From positions 1 to 54,110 of the IMG/VR virus record IMGVR_UViG_3300042484_002120: 54,110 nt of DNA. One strand, given 5' to 3'. A program made the position numbers and the translations under genes. The notes under the pieces were generated by a model. That model was not told the origin of the DNA, searched no databases, and saw only the letters and a program-made list of their open reading frames with translations. This DNA is from a virus. Positions 1-9,091 of this stretch are shown piece after piece (position 1 is the first letter of the stretch; every line of letters starts with the position of its first letter).

Positions 1-377
1 TTAGGTGGGCACACCAGGTCCTAAAGAAGACATTTGCAGAAAACTTCACATCACAGGGGCTTCCTGTTGGTGGATGGTCCCCGCTTGACGCTGAATACGC
101 CTCATGGAAGGCCAGGGAGCTCCCAGGGAGACCAACGCTTGTCCGTAGCGGAGAGTTGTTTAAAAGCCTCTCCGAGCTATCTGACCCCTCTGTGAACCAA
201 ATAAACAAACTAAGTGCTACGTTTGGAACTGGAGTGAAATATGCTCCGTTCCATCAGACCGGAACACCAAACATGCCAAAACGCCAAATTCTTTTTATCC
301 CGCAATCCTTTGTCAGTGAATTTGCAGAAAAACTAGCAAACTACATTGTTGAAGGTAATGAAGGGTTGACAGCATAA
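1..377 (+). CDS. Phage virion morphogenesis / tail completion protein (gpG/gpS-like), 5' partial
   Basis: The reading frame is open from base 3 (arg-trp-ala-his...) to the stop at 375-377, so the start lies outside the window; a TTG at 156 is internal. The visible 124 residues contain the pattern W-S-P-L-D near residue 26, Y-A-S-W-K, a Gly-Arg-Pro-Thr-Leu stretch and S-G-E-L-F-K-S-L. This is the usual layout of the phage virion morphogenesis family (Mu gpG / P2 gpS type), which acts in tail completion or head-tail joining. The position just before a probable terminator and the sheath supports that. The stop overlaps the next ATG (TAATG at 375-379), implying translational coupling. The family call is by eye. 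Confidence 0.75.
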   Translation, partial: RWAHQVLKKTFAENFTSQGLPVGGWSPLDAEYASWKARELPGRPTLVRSGELFKSLSELSDPSVNQINKLSATFGTGVKYAPFHQTGTPNMPKRQILFIPQSFVSEFAEKLANYIVEGNEGLTA

Positions 378-997
378 TGCCTACAGTTCCTGGATATCCA
401 TTAATGCATGGCGCTCAGTTTGCCAAGCAGTATGTAAACAATTACCTTTCAGAAGATGTTCCTGTAAGAATTATTGATTACCGTAACGGTTGGAATGTTG
501 ACGACATAACCCTCCCTACTCCTGAGGGGTTCACAACATACGAGCCGTTTGCTATCGATACATGGCCCCTTGTCATCACTGTGGTTATCTCTTCTACGGC
601 TTTTAACCGTATTGGATTTGATGGCCCAGACCCTCTTTACAGGGTTTCATACTCAATGCGCACCTATGTTTGGGTAAAAACAGAAGGCTCAGAAGAGTGC
701 ACAATAATGCGAGACAGGTTAACAACCGTTCTTAGGTCGGCCCTTCTTGATTACCCATGCCTCAAGGCTTATGACGAAAGAACATCTTTTAGGGCAATGA
801 TTGACGAAGGTTCAATTCGTGAAGAGTTTTCCGATTTAACACTGCTTAAGGGCGACAGAATCATGGCTGGGGCATATATTTCCTACAATATGGAGATAGA
901 TGAGGTAGTTTCTCGCAAGCCAATCGGCGTTGTGTCAAGCATTGATTTAGAAATAGAAGCCAGTGGAGATTCATCCGCGCCACTTCCTATTTTGTAA
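377..997 (+). CDS. Putative tail terminator / head-tail joining protein
   Basis: A 206-residue soluble protein whose ATG overlaps the stop of the gene before it. I see no catalytic motif. It is mixed alpha/beta with a central stretch (about residues 60-110) of alternating hydrophobics, F-D-G-P-D-P-L-Y-R-V-S-Y-S, that looks like beta strands. It sits between a gpG-like completion protein and the tail sheath, the slot in contractile phages usually held by the tail terminator or neck protein. That role is inferred from position only. A 125-bp gap with a promoter-like element follows, so it may end a transcription unit. Confidence 0.45.
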   Translation: MPTVPGYPLMHGAQFAKQYVNNYLSEDVPVRIIDYRNGWNVDDITLPTPEGFTTYEPFAIDTWPLVITVVISSTAFNRIGFDGPDPLYRVSYSMRTYVWVKTEGSEECTIMRDRLTTVLRSALLDYPCLKAYDERTSFRAMIDEGSIREEFSDLTLLKGDRIMAGAYISYNMEIDEVVSRKPIGVVSSIDLEIEASGDSSAPLPIL

Positions 998-1067
998 CTT
1001 GTTATGTCGTATTCTATTTATACAGCATTCTTTTTAACAGTTGCAATAATCAACACGAAATCATCTG

Positions 1068-1073
1068 TACAAT
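1068..1073 (+). promoter_or_regulatory. Possible -10 box (TACAAT) upstream of the sheath gene
   Basis: The 125-bp gap between 997 and 1123 is AT-rich and holds TACAAT 50 bp before the sheath ATG. No good -35 lies at the usual distance; TTGCAA lies 21 bp upstream, which is too far. The same hexamer occurs upstream of the endolysin at 47624. Sheath and tube are made in high copy, so a promoter here would be sensible. Weak evidence. Confidence 0.25.
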
Positions 1074-1122
1074 ATAAACCGTTGGCGGCATTGTCACTCA
1101 ACACGAACCACAGGAAGGTCTT

Positions 1123-2643
1123 ATGCCAGGCGTAGTAATCTCCACAGCAGTCAGAACAGGCCCATCTTCCGCGACAGTGCGCGAATCTTCGCAGCTTTTT
1201 GTTGTCGGATTAGCAGAACGAGGAGCTGTTGGCGAAGCAGTTTTAGTTCAGAGCCTTGCAGAATTTGAACACATGTTCGGCGGATACGTTTCGTATTCGT
1301 ACCTCCACCCAACAGTAGAAACCTTCTTTGAAGAAGGCGGCACTCAGGCTTATATCTCCAGAGTTGTCGGTGCTGACGCAGAATCAGGAACACTTGTTCT
1401 TGAAGATTCTGACGAAGACCCCGTATTGACAATTGACGCAAACGGTGCAGGCGCATGGAGCTCAGATGTTGAAGTTACTGTTACTCAGCCAACAGGAACA
1501 ACCTTTGCAGTTATCATCTCTTACCAAGGTGACCCTGTGTACAACACCGGCAACGTAACTTCTGTAGCACAAGCTGCTGGTCGCATTAACTTGAGCTCAA
1601 TTGCTTCTCGCTACGTAACAGCAACGGCTGTTGTTGGCGCAACAACAAAGCCAGCAGTTCTTTCAGCAACAAACCTCTCAGCAGGAGATGACGACCTTGC
1701 ACAGGTTGACGACGACTCACTGATTGCCGCCCTTGAAGTCTTCAATGACTCGCTCGGTACCGGTGCAGTCTCAATCCCAGACGCAGAAACGGCAACTCGC
1801 CTTTCCGTTGGTGGACCAGTTACTGACTACGATGGCACACTAAAGGCCACTCAGGACGTTTCTACTGCTCTTATTGCTCACGCAAATGCAAATAATAGAA
1901 TTGCTATCCTGCACGGAGGCGCTGCCGATACTGTTGCTAACGCAATCTCGAAGGCAGGAGAACTTAAGGTTCTCACAGAAACCGAGCATGCGGCTATGTA
2001 CTTCCCGTGGGTTAACGTTCCAACAACGATTGCTGGTGTATCAAGGCTTATACCGCCAGACGGCTATGTTGCCGCCAAGCGTGCACAGGCTCACAACCAA
2101 GGTGGAGCACATGTTCCAGCCGCTGGTCTTATCTCTACAGCAAGATTCGTTACAGGTACTGCTCTTGATATCAACAAGACATCTGGTGACCAATTGGATG
2201 ACGAGCAAGTCAACTCAATTAGAATCATTCAAAACTCTGTAAGAATCTACGGTGCTCGTTCATTGTCAATTGACACTGAGAACTTCCGCTACATCACGAC
2301 CCAAGAAATCATCAACCATATCGTTGTTGCTTCTCAGCGGTCTCTCGAAGACCTTGTCTTCGGTGTAATCGACGGACGTGACACCATCTTCTCTGCAATT
2401 ACATCACGATTGATTGCAATTCTTGCTCCATTGCGCGAAGAAGGCGCTTTGTTCCAAGCATTTGATGTCAACGGAAAGAAAGTCGACAGTGGCTACACAG
2501 TTCGTTGCGACTCCTATCTGAACCCAGTCAGCCAACTAGCAGGCGGTACTGTCAAGGCTAAAGTTGGTGTTCGCACCAGCAGTGTCGGCGACAAAATTGA
2601 AGTCGACATTATCAAGTCGAATCTAACCGCTAGCGTCGTCTAA
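1123..2643 (+). CDS. Tail sheath protein
   Basis: A 506-residue protein. The N-terminus (M-P-G-V-V-I-S-T...) runs into a hydrophobic strand F-V-V-G-L-A-E-R-G-A-V-G-E-A and a F-G-G-Y-V-S-Y...T-V-E-T-F-F-E-E-G-G pattern at residues 50-75, the recognisable start of the contractile-tail sheath family (T4 gp18 type). The C-terminal third (about 370-500) has the N-S-I-R-I...Y-G-A-R-S-L and A-F-D-V-N-G-K segments that pack on the tube. It polymerises around the tail tube and contracts at infection. It is preceded by a strong AGGAAGG ribosome site at about 1111 and followed 14 bp later by the tube gene. This gene makes the phage a myovirus. Length is normal for the family. Confidence 0.9.
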   Translation: MPGVVISTAVRTGPSSATVRESSQLFVVGLAERGAVGEAVLVQSLAEFEHMFGGYVSYSYLHPTVETFFEEGGTQAYISRVVGADAESGTLVLEDSDEDPVLTIDANGAGAWSSDVEVTVTQPTGTTFAVIISYQGDPVYNTGNVTSVAQAAGRINLSSIASRYVTATAVVGATTKPAVLSATNLSAGDDDLAQVDDDSLIAALEVFNDSLGTGAVSIPDAETATRLSVGGPVTDYDGTLKATQDVSTALIAHANANNRIAILHGGAADTVANAISKAGELKVLTETEHAAMYFPWVNVPTTIAGVSRLIPPDGYVAAKRAQAHNQGGAHVPAAGLISTARFVTGTALDINKTSGDQLDDEQVNSIRIIQNSVRIYGARSLSIDTENFRYITTQEIINHIVVASQRSLEDLVFGVIDGRDTIFSAITSRLIAILAPLREEGALFQAFDVNGKKVDSGYTVRCDSYLNPVSQLAGGTVKAKVGVRTSSVGDKIEVDIIKSNLTASVV

Positions 2644-2657
2644 AGAAGGATATAAAC

Positions 2658-3137
2658 ATGTCAAAAGTATCTCAGCGCCAAGTACTCGCCTCGGTCGTGC
2701 CGGTTGATGCTGGCAAACACCCGAAGTGGACAGGTTTTTACTTTGCCCAGGTTTCTGGTGGAGAAATTACTGCATCCGTAGAAAAGATTTACGAAGGCGG
2801 CAAGCTCCGTCCAACCGTTCTCTGTGCCCCATCTGAAGTTGGCGATATTACGCTGACCGCTCACTATGATGACGACAGAAACCAAGCAGACGGCCCTACC
2901 GGAATTGCAGAAAAGATTGCAACACTCCGCCCATTGGTTGGCCGTGCTTCATACGACATCACAATCGAGACTTTTGACTGCGACCTCAAGGTTCCAGGCA
3001 CGGACCGTGTGTACTCAAAGGCCCTTTTGGTTGGCATCACAGAGCCAGACGGTGACTCATCTTCTGGTGCTCCTGCGACTTTCTCGCTAACATTTGCCAT
3101 CTCGGACGTTGAGTCCGGTGCTGGCGCAGCTGGCTGA
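2658..3137 (+). CDS. Tail tube protein
   Basis: A 159-residue beta-rich protein directly after the sheath, with GAAGGA ribosome site 9 bp before the ATG. Size and position match the inner tube protein of contractile tails. The sequence contains E-I-T-A-S-V-E-K-I-Y-E-G-G, G-D-I-T-L-T-A-H-Y-D and I-T-I-E-T-F-D-C-D, alternating strands expected of the tube fold, and a flexible Gly/Ala-rich C-terminus. No enzyme motif. A hairpin follows the stop and may set its transcript level relative to downstream genes. The assignment rests mainly on gene order and length. Confidence 0.8.
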   Translation: MSKVSQRQVLASVVPVDAGKHPKWTGFYFAQVSGGEITASVEKIYEGGKLRPTVLCAPSEVGDITLTAHYDDDRNQADGPTGIAEKIATLRPLVGRASYDITIETFDCDLKVPGTDRVYSKALLVGITEPDGDSSSGAPATFSLTFAISDVESGAGAAG

Positions 3138-3158
3138 TAAATCTTCTCTTCTGAGTTC

Positions 3159-3178
3159 CATCACGGCCATGCGTGATG
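3159..3178 (+). terminator. Hairpin between tube and tail assembly chaperone genes (attenuator candidate)
   Basis: A perfect 7-bp stem (CATCACG / CGTGATG) with a 6-nt loop lies 21 bp after the tube stop and is followed by GGTTTTCTCTT. It sits between the two structural genes needed in most copies and the low-copy chaperone. A partial intrinsic terminator that lowers downstream expression would fit. The following T-run is short, so it could also act as an mRNA-stabilising end. Confidence 0.4.
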
Positions 3179-3194
3179 TGCTAGGTTTTCTCTT

Positions 3195-3734
3195 ATGACA
3201 GAAAACTCTGAACTCTATACAACATCCACAGAAGATTCTTCCCCTAAAGCAAAGCAAGTCAAGGCTGCTGTTGCTGCAGAAGAGACACCGCTTCAAAAGC
3301 TTACGGGCATTGTCAAGCGCAAGGTTGAACGCTCAGTTGTTCTAATCCCTGTTCCTGAACGCCCTGGTGTAAAAATCAAGATTAGCCCGAACATTACCCA
3401 GAACCAAATGAAAAACTGGCGTAAGCAAGCTGGTGAAGATACCCGCAACGGTATGGATGGAACACGTTTTGCTTGTTCAGTTATTGGCCACACCACTATC
3501 GGTATCTTGTTTGATGACGAAGAAGTATTCGATGATGCTGGCAATGAGCTGACATTTGCTTCTCCAGTTATTCTTGAGATGACAAACACAACTCGCCCAC
3601 TTCCTGACTGTGTTAAGGAATTCTTTGGAGTTGACCCTCATATTGAGGCTGCTGCCCTCTCGATTCTTGACGCTGCTGGATACTCTGATTCGGTGGACGT
3701 TGAAGACCCTACGAAGGGGTCTTCGACGAACTAG
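3195..3734 (+). CDS. Tail assembly chaperone, short (G-type) product
   Basis: A 179-residue protein between the tube and the tape measure, the fixed position of tail assembly chaperones. The N-terminal 45 residues are polar and probably disordered. The core contains P-E-R-P-G-V-K-I-K-I-S-P, an N-x-x-Q-x-x-N-W-R-K-Q pattern and E-M-T-N-T-T-R-P-L-P-D-C-V-K-E-F-F-G near residue 150. The ribosome site is poor (AGG 11 bp upstream). The end of the gene overlaps a second frame that continues the protein (see next entry), as in lambda G/GT. The product binds and scaffolds the tape measure and is not in the virion. I infer the role from position plus the frameshift arrangement. Confidence 0.75.
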   Translation: MTENSELYTTSTEDSSPKAKQVKAAVAAEETPLQKLTGIVKRKVERSVVLIPVPERPGVKIKISPNITQNQMKNWRKQAGEDTRNGMDGTRFACSVIGHTTIGILFDDEEVFDDAGNELTFASPVILEMTNTTRPLPDCVKEFFGVDPHIEAAALSILDAAGYSDSVDVEDPTKGSSTN

Positions 3735-3898
3735 TTGAAGACCCTTTAGTCATCTCGGCAGCAAGATTAGGCGAACTGTTCGGGACAGACCCAGTAAGAC
3801 TTTTAGATTCAACAGAAACTGAATGGCTAATAAGGCTTGCTTGTGCTAAAGTAATAAGTAACGACCGCGAAGAGCAGGAACGCAAATCTAGGCAATAA
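3195..3898 (+). CDS. Tail assembly chaperone, long (GT-type) product by -1 frameshift
   Basis: Frame 0 stops at 3732-3734. The -1 frame is open only from 3704 (after a TGA at 3701-3703) to TAA at 3896-3898, and adds about 60 residues (V-F-D-E-L-V-E-D-P-L-V-I-S-A-A-R-L-G-E-L-F-G-T...). The only good slip point in the shared window is AAG-GGG-T at 3714-3720: a tRNA on GGG (3717-3719) can re-pair perfectly with GGG at 3716-3718, after which GTC is read. No start codon with a ribosome site precedes the extension, so separate translation is unlikely. Programmed -1 frameshifting at this position is well established in tailed phages. The exact slip site here is inferred. Confidence 0.72.
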
Positions 3899-3922
3899 GC
3901 CAGATTTGTTCCTACACTCACG

Positions 3923-3940
3923 CGATTTTCCCAAAAATCG
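3923..3940 (+). promoter_or_regulatory. Hairpin just upstream of the tape measure start
   Basis: CGATTTT (3923-3929) and AAAATCG (3934-3940) form a perfect 7-bp stem with a 4-nt loop. Flanking CTCACGC and GCGTGTGAG can extend it with a bulge. The structure ends about 10 nt before the GTG start of the tape measure at 3965 and could pair away its start region. It may limit translation of a protein needed in few copies. Structure is seen, function is inferred. Confidence 0.4.
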
Positions 3941-3964
3941 TAAATGAGCGTGTGAGGTCTAAAC

Positions 3965-6900
3965 GTGGCCAGGGCTGAAGGTACAGTCAATATTGAGGTA
4001 AAGGGTGCCGCTCAGGGCGCTCTGGAAGTAAAGACCCTTGACAAAGCTCTTGATAGGCTTGACGCTAAATCACGCAGACTTTCGTCTGGACAAAGAGCCG
4101 CCGCTGCCAGTACAAATTCACTTGGTACCAGTGTATTAAAAGCCAAAAAGTCTTTTGACAGCTTTGATAAAGGCGTAAAAGCGGCAGGAATGGGCCTGTC
4201 AAAATTTCTTGGACTAGCAATAAAGGGAGCAATTGCTAACTTTGCTCTTCTTTCTGTCTCGCTGATGGGCGTTCATGCTCTTTTTGTCGCAGGAAAATGG
4301 CTACACAAAGCTTATGCATGGGGAATGACTGCTATGGCCGGCGCGGCCGCCAGCGCAGCAGTAGCTTTAGGAACCGCTGCTGCTGCAGTCCGTGAACAAC
4401 AAGCAGCAATGTATGCGTTTACAAAGGGCGGAGCTGGAGAGTTCCTTACCGGAACAAACCAAGTTCGCAACGCAATGAGAACTCTTCAGGCTGACTCTCA
4501 GCTAGCAGGTCTTGGAGTTGCTGCACTGAACAAAGCCTACGCAGCAATGGCTAAGTCTATGAAGTCTTCGCAGATTGCACAAAGCGGTGGGTTGATGAAA
4601 AACCTCATGGACTTTGGTGCAGCCGGACAGGACCCTGCAGCAGCAGCAGACAAAGTTGGCGCGTTAATTGAAGCCCTTAATAACTCAAAAACAAGCATGT
4701 CTAAGGTTAAAGAAGCAGCAAAAGCTCTTGGCCCACAAATGGAACAAGCTCTTAAAAAAGCAAAGGTAACCAGCAAGAAACAGATGAAAGAACTCATCAT
4801 GTCTGGTGAGCTTGCTAAAGCCGGTGGTGTTGCTGGGCAGTTTGAGGCAGTTAACTCAACCCTCATTGGTCAAGCAAAAGCTTTCTTCACTCAGATAAAA
4901 GGTGAATTTGCAGACTTTGGTCAACAGTTTCTTGAACCAGCAAAAGTTGCAATGCAAAAAATCTTCAGGGTCATAAGAACCGACCTTTTGCGTGTCAGTG
5001 GTTCTTTGGGCGAATTTGGAAAAAACGATTTCTTTGATGGGCTTGTTACTTCTGTCGAAAAAGTGTCAAACTTTTTTGTAAAACTGATGAGAGAATGGTT
5101 GCCAAAAACTGATGGTTTTTTCAGAAACATGGGCAACGGTTGGGAAAAATTTGCTAGATGGTTCAGGATTTCGAAAGAACAACTTAAACCGTTCATAGAT
5201 GGCGCTAGAGCTATTGAAGGAATGTTCAAGCCGGTGTTTAATGCGGTAAAAGATGGATTTGTTGGGATGATGAAAGATTTCAACGTCCATGCCCAAGACC
5301 AGTCAGCAACTTTTGAAGAATTTGGAGAAAGAATTGCTGGAGTTGTAGAGCAGCTTTTTAATCTATTAAGAACAATGGAAGATATTCGAAGGAAAGCAAT
5401 GCCTTTCCTTAATGATGTTCTTGGGGGTCTTACCGAAGTATTCAAAATGCTCAACTCTATGGTTGGAAGTATTGGTGGAATGTTTGGCGGCAGCGGCGGT
5501 GGACTGATGGCCTTGGGTCTTATCGCTAGACAAATGAAAAATACCAAGGGCGGACTAATGGCCCAGGTTCCCAAAAATACTCAGACCATGAACGTAACTG
5601 CTGGAACTGTAAATCTTGGTGGACCAGGACAAGCCCCAGGAGGAAGATTGTCTTCTGGTGCTACAGGAGGAGGAATGCCCGGTCCTCCCCTTCCTGGTAG
5701 CCCAAGGATGTCTACTGGGCAACAGGTTGCTGGGGGCGGCGGTGCGGGTACTGCAGGTCAAGCAAGATACTTAGGTGGGAACCAACCTGGATATGCGTCT
5801 CTATGGGAAAGAGGACTATCAAGGTTCGGCGCAAGAAGCAGTGCGCCACCGGATTTCGTAGGACACGGCGGATACGACAGAAGGTCAAACGGTGCTATTC
5901 CTAGGCGCTTTAGGGACTGGCGCATGGGTCGAAGCATGGACAGACACAATGTAAGGATGTCTGCTGCATATGACCAAACACATGCGGGGGCAGGTCCTTT
6001 CCCACCTACGCATGGAGCCCTTTCTGGAGGCGGGGCAAGCTCTTCCTTGTTAGACCATCGAGTAAACGCCATGGATGTTCAGGGACTCCGGGCAACAGGG
6101 CAAATACCTGCAGGAATGACCAATGCTGAATATATGGCTGCCAGAAACGCTACGGTCCAAAACGTGCAAAATGGGCGAGTGAGGGCTGCCGATGAGCAGA
6201 TACGTAGAAATGGTGGCGGGTGGAATGTTGGCAGAACCCCAAGAGCAAGGTATCAAAATGGAAATCTTGTTCGTCAGTTTGGTGCAGGCGTAAGAGGTTT
6301 TAGCGGAAGAGGAGCCAGGTCCGCTCGTGGAATGATGGGCAACATCATGACTGCTGCAAACTCGCAGGTTGACAGTGCCCCAGGATTCCTGCAAAGTTCC
6401 ATAACAGGACGACAGATGGGCATAGAAAGGCTTCATGGACCTACCGGTGCTATAGAAGTTCTTCATCCGAAAACAGGAAATGTAGTCGCTGGTCTCGACC
6501 AGCAATCAGGAAAATTCAAAGGCGCAACATTCAGAAATTCCGGTTTTGGGCTTAAAAGAAAACTTATGGCCCACAACATGCGTCAAACCAGAAGCAGCAG
6601 ATTGGGTTCCGCAATCCTGGGTAATGACGAGAAAAAAATAGGTGGCGTAAACCGCAGCATGGGCGCAAAGATGGCCGTTGGTATGGGCATGGGAATGCTC
6701 TCTCAAAAAATGGCTCCAGAAGCACAGGGGGCAATGGCGCTTGGTGGGATGGTTGGTCAGTTCAACCCACTGGCTGGACTCGCAGTTGGTTTTGGTGGAG
6801 CAGCACTTAAATCTAGAACAGCAAAAGGTGGAGCAGCAACCGGAGCCATGGCTGGTGCGGCAATCGGAACAATGATTGCTCCAGGCGTAGGTACCGCAGT

Positions 6901-9091
6901 TGGTGCTGCCCTTGGTGCTATTACCGGCGCACTTGCTGGTTGGTATGGCGGAATGAAGCAAAGGGCAAAGGAAGCCAAAGCGGCAGTTAATTCATTCTTG
7001 GATGCTGTGTCTTTTGCCGAATTTAAAAAAGCTGGAATTCAATTAAAGAGAAACGAAGAAGCTGCAGCAAGAGGGGAAAGTCTTGCTGGACGAAGTGGAG
7101 CACTTGAAAACGTTGCTTCGAATACTGCCGAAAAATACAGAAATGTTGGTGCCAGATTTAAGGGCATCGATATGGACTTTCAAAAACGAAATGACCAAAA
7201 AGCGCTCAATTTCAGTCAGTCTGGAAATTCGTGGACAAAAGGGTGGAAGGGCGCTCTTACTGGACAATCAAGGTGGGGCAGAAGACTAAACCCACTTGGA
7301 TGGCTTACAAGCGCAGCTGGAGGAGTCACCCGTGGGGTTTCTCAGCTGATGGGCGGCCTTGGGAATATTCCAGGAATGGACACTGTATCAAAAGTTCCAG
7401 GATTAGGTTTCCTGGGCGGAAACAACGCCATAAACGACGACCAAAAGAAAGCTCTTGAACAAATAGAGTTATTGCGTAAAGACCCTGCATTTAAGGGGAT
7501 GATTAGTGACGATGAATACAAAGCCATAAAAGCTAGCCCCACTAAAGGTTTAACAGAAATTGGTAAAAAACTTCCAGAGCGCATAGAAGCAGCAACGATG
7601 GTTGGCGACCAATCAGCAAAGCGCATGGAAATGCTCAAAAAGATGTCTGGTAAATCCGGAGCGGAACTTGAATTGTTAGCCAAAAAAATGGGCGTCAACT
7701 TGTACGACTCCACTATGAGAATGTCAGACATGGTTGAAAAACTTGGCCTCAACATGGTTAGAACAACCGAGGAAATGAAAAACCTAAACATTGACTCATT
7801 CGTAAAGGGTATTTCTGATGGATTTGATGAAGCAATAAAAGCAGCAAAAGCCCCAGAAATTTATGACGAGCGGGGTCGTCAGGTTTTCGACGTTGTAAAA
7901 GGCGGAGGCAGCACTGCATCGGTCCTTGAAGCGTTAAAAGGTTTCCAGGAATCGTCTGCATCAATGGGCAAGGGGGCTATTGACTCCTTCTATGGCCAGA
8001 AAGAACAAATAGGAACAGCCGCTGACCCAGGAAAACTGTTTGGACCTGGTGGTGCATGGGCAAAAATGGACCCAGCAAAGTTCTTTACACCCGCAGTTGT
8101 TAAGGCACTTGCAGCTCAAGATGCAAGTACGGAAAAAGGATTTATTGGGGGCGCGTCCGAACAAATAACAGGAATGCTTGCAAACTCCGGAATGATGGGC
8201 AATACCTCGCAACTATCGGCTGTAATCAGCTCCATGGATGCTCCAAATAGGGAAAAATTCCTCAAAGATGTTGAGTCTGGCACTTTTAACATAACTGACC
8301 CTTTTGCAAACAAGACCGATGAGGAAGCAAAGAAAATATACGAAGCTAAGGGTTTTGATAGCAAAGAAGAGTACATGCAAAATGTGCTTTCTGACAAGTT
8401 TGGCGCATACGGTGCTACTCAGAAAAACTTTGAAATAGGGTCAATAGACAAAGACACCAATGCTGTAGCTGACAAGATGTCCACTGCTTCAGACACCTTT
8501 AAAACAGCGGTAGAGAACTTCAACGACAACATGGCCAGCTACTTCACTGACTCTACTGGAAAACCCGAATGGTGGTCGAAAGATGCCATGAAAGAAATCA
8601 TGAAGGATGACACAAATACTCCTCGTGGTGGGGTTGTTGGCGACACAACTTCTTCAAGACTCAGCCAGACTATGGCTAGACACAACTCCATTAATGGCTC
8701 CATTGCTGGAAAGAGGTCAATAACGTCTTCCTACAGAACCTACGGTCTTGGCTCCCTAAATTCGGACCATGTCACAGGCAGAGCAATTGACATTGTTGGG
8801 CAAAATCTTGGCTCTTATGCCGTAGCAACACGCAACGCTGGTGGATTTGCCGAGTTCCACGGAAGTGGTCGTGGAAGGCATCTTCATGCAGTTCCGGGAG
8901 CTGGAGCAATTGGTGACACATTGACCCCATCTTCTAACCAAATGGGCGTACCAACTAGCGCTACTGTTTCCTCAGGAACTAACTCGTTTACATTCCATAT
9001 CAATGGTGGACAAAACAATCCTGAAGAGATAGCAAACATGGTTATGGCAAAGATAAAAAATACTGAGCAAAGAGTAAGAGAGAGAACCTAA
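3965..9091 (+). CDS. Tape measure protein with C-terminal M15-type peptidase motif
   Basis: A 1708-residue protein, by far the longest in the tail operon, starting at GTG 3965. It begins with an alpha-helical region, then hydrophobic segments at about residues 75-135 and 955-997 (Ala/Gly-rich, possible membrane insertion during DNA entry), and a Gly/Pro-rich middle (about 500-760). Near the C-terminus is S1600-D-H1602-x-x-G1605-R-A1607-I-D1609, followed by H1639-L-H1641. This is the zinc-site signature SxHxxGxAxD...HxH of the M15 D,D-carboxypeptidase/endopeptidase group. The protein sets tail length, and the peptidase part probably opens peptidoglycan at entry. Its stop overlaps the next ATG (TAATG). 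All expected zinc ligands are present. Confidence 0.88.
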   Translation: MARAEGTVNIEVKGAAQGALEVKTLDKALDRLDAKSRRLSSGQRAAAASTNSLGTSVLKAKKSFDSFDKGVKAAGMGLSKFLGLAIKGAIANFALLSVSLMGVHALFVAGKWLHKAYAWGMTAMAGAAASAAVALGTAAAAVREQQAAMYAFTKGGAGEFLTGTNQVRNAMRTLQADSQLAGLGVAALNKAYAAMAKSMKSSQIAQSGGLMKNLMDFGAAGQDPAAAADKVGALIEALNNSKTSMSKVKEAAKALGPQMEQALKKAKVTSKKQMKELIMSGELAKAGGVAGQFEAVNSTLIGQAKAFFTQIKGEFADFGQQFLEPAKVAMQKIFRVIRTDLLRVSGSLGEFGKNDFFDGLVTSVEKVSNFFVKLMREWLPKTDGFFRNMGNGWEKFARWFRISKEQLKPFIDGARAIEGMFKPVFNAVKDGFVGMMKDFNVHAQDQSATFEEFGERIAGVVEQLFNLLRTMEDIRRKAMPFLNDVLGGLTEVFKMLNSMVGSIGGMFGGSGGGLMALGLIARQMKNTKGGLMAQVPKNTQTMNVTAGTVNLGGPGQAPGGRLSSGATGGGMPGPPLPGSPRMSTGQQVAGGGGAGTAGQARYLGGNQPGYASLWERGLSRFGARSSAPPDFVGHGGYDRRSNGAIPRRFRDWRMGRSMDRHNVRMSAAYDQTHAGAGPFPPTHGALSGGGASSSLLDHRVNAMDVQGLRATGQIPAGMTNAEYMAARNATVQNVQNGRVRAADEQIRRNGGGWNVGRTPRARYQNGNLVRQFGAGVRGFSGRGARSARGMMGNIMTAANSQVDSAPGFLQSSITGRQMGIERLHGPTGAIEVLHPKTGNVVAGLDQQSGKFKGATFRNSGFGLKRKLMAHNMRQTRSSRLGSAILGNDEKKIGGVNRSMGAKMAVGMGMGMLSQKMAPEAQGAMALGGMVGQFNPLAGLAVGFGGAALKSRTAKGGAATGAMAGAAIGTMIAPGVGTAVGAALGAITGALAGWYGGMKQRAKEAKAAVNSFLDAVSFAEFKKAGIQLKRNEEAAARGESLAGRSGALENVASNTAEKYRNVGARFKGIDMDFQKRNDQKALNFSQSGNSWTKGWKGALTGQSRWGRRLNPLGWLTSAAGGVTRGVSQLMGGLGNIPGMDTVSKVPGLGFLGGNNAINDDQKKALEQIELLRKDPAFKGMISDDEYKAIKASPTKGLTEIGKKLPERIEAATMVGDQSAKRMEMLKKMSGKSGAELELLAKKMGVNLYDSTMRMSDMVEKLGLNMVRTTEEMKNLNIDSFVKGISDGFDEAIKAAKAPEIYDERGRQVFDVVKGGGSTASVLEALKGFQESSASMGKGAIDSFYGQKEQIGTAADPGKLFGPGGAWAKMDPAKFFTPAVVKALAAQDASTEKGFIGGASEQITGMLANSGMMGNTSQLSAVISSMDAPNREKFLKDVESGTFNITDPFANKTDEEAKKIYEAKGFDSKEEYMQNVLSDKFGAYGATQKNFEIGSIDKDTNAVADKMSTASDTFKTAVENFNDNMASYFTDSTGKPEWWSKDAMKEIMKDDTNTPRGGVVGDTTSSRLSQTMARHNSINGSIAGKRSITSSYRTYGLGSLNSDHVTGRAIDIVGQNLGSYAVATRNAGGFAEFHGSGRGRHLHAVPGAGAIGDTLTPSSNQMGVPTSATVSSGTNSFTFHINGGQNNPEEIANMVMAKIKNTEQRVRERT

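Noticed and set aside
4921-5574. 217-residue - strand frame in the tape measure gene
   Set aside because: Antisense to a region with good coding sense on +; composition not protein-like and no ribosome site.
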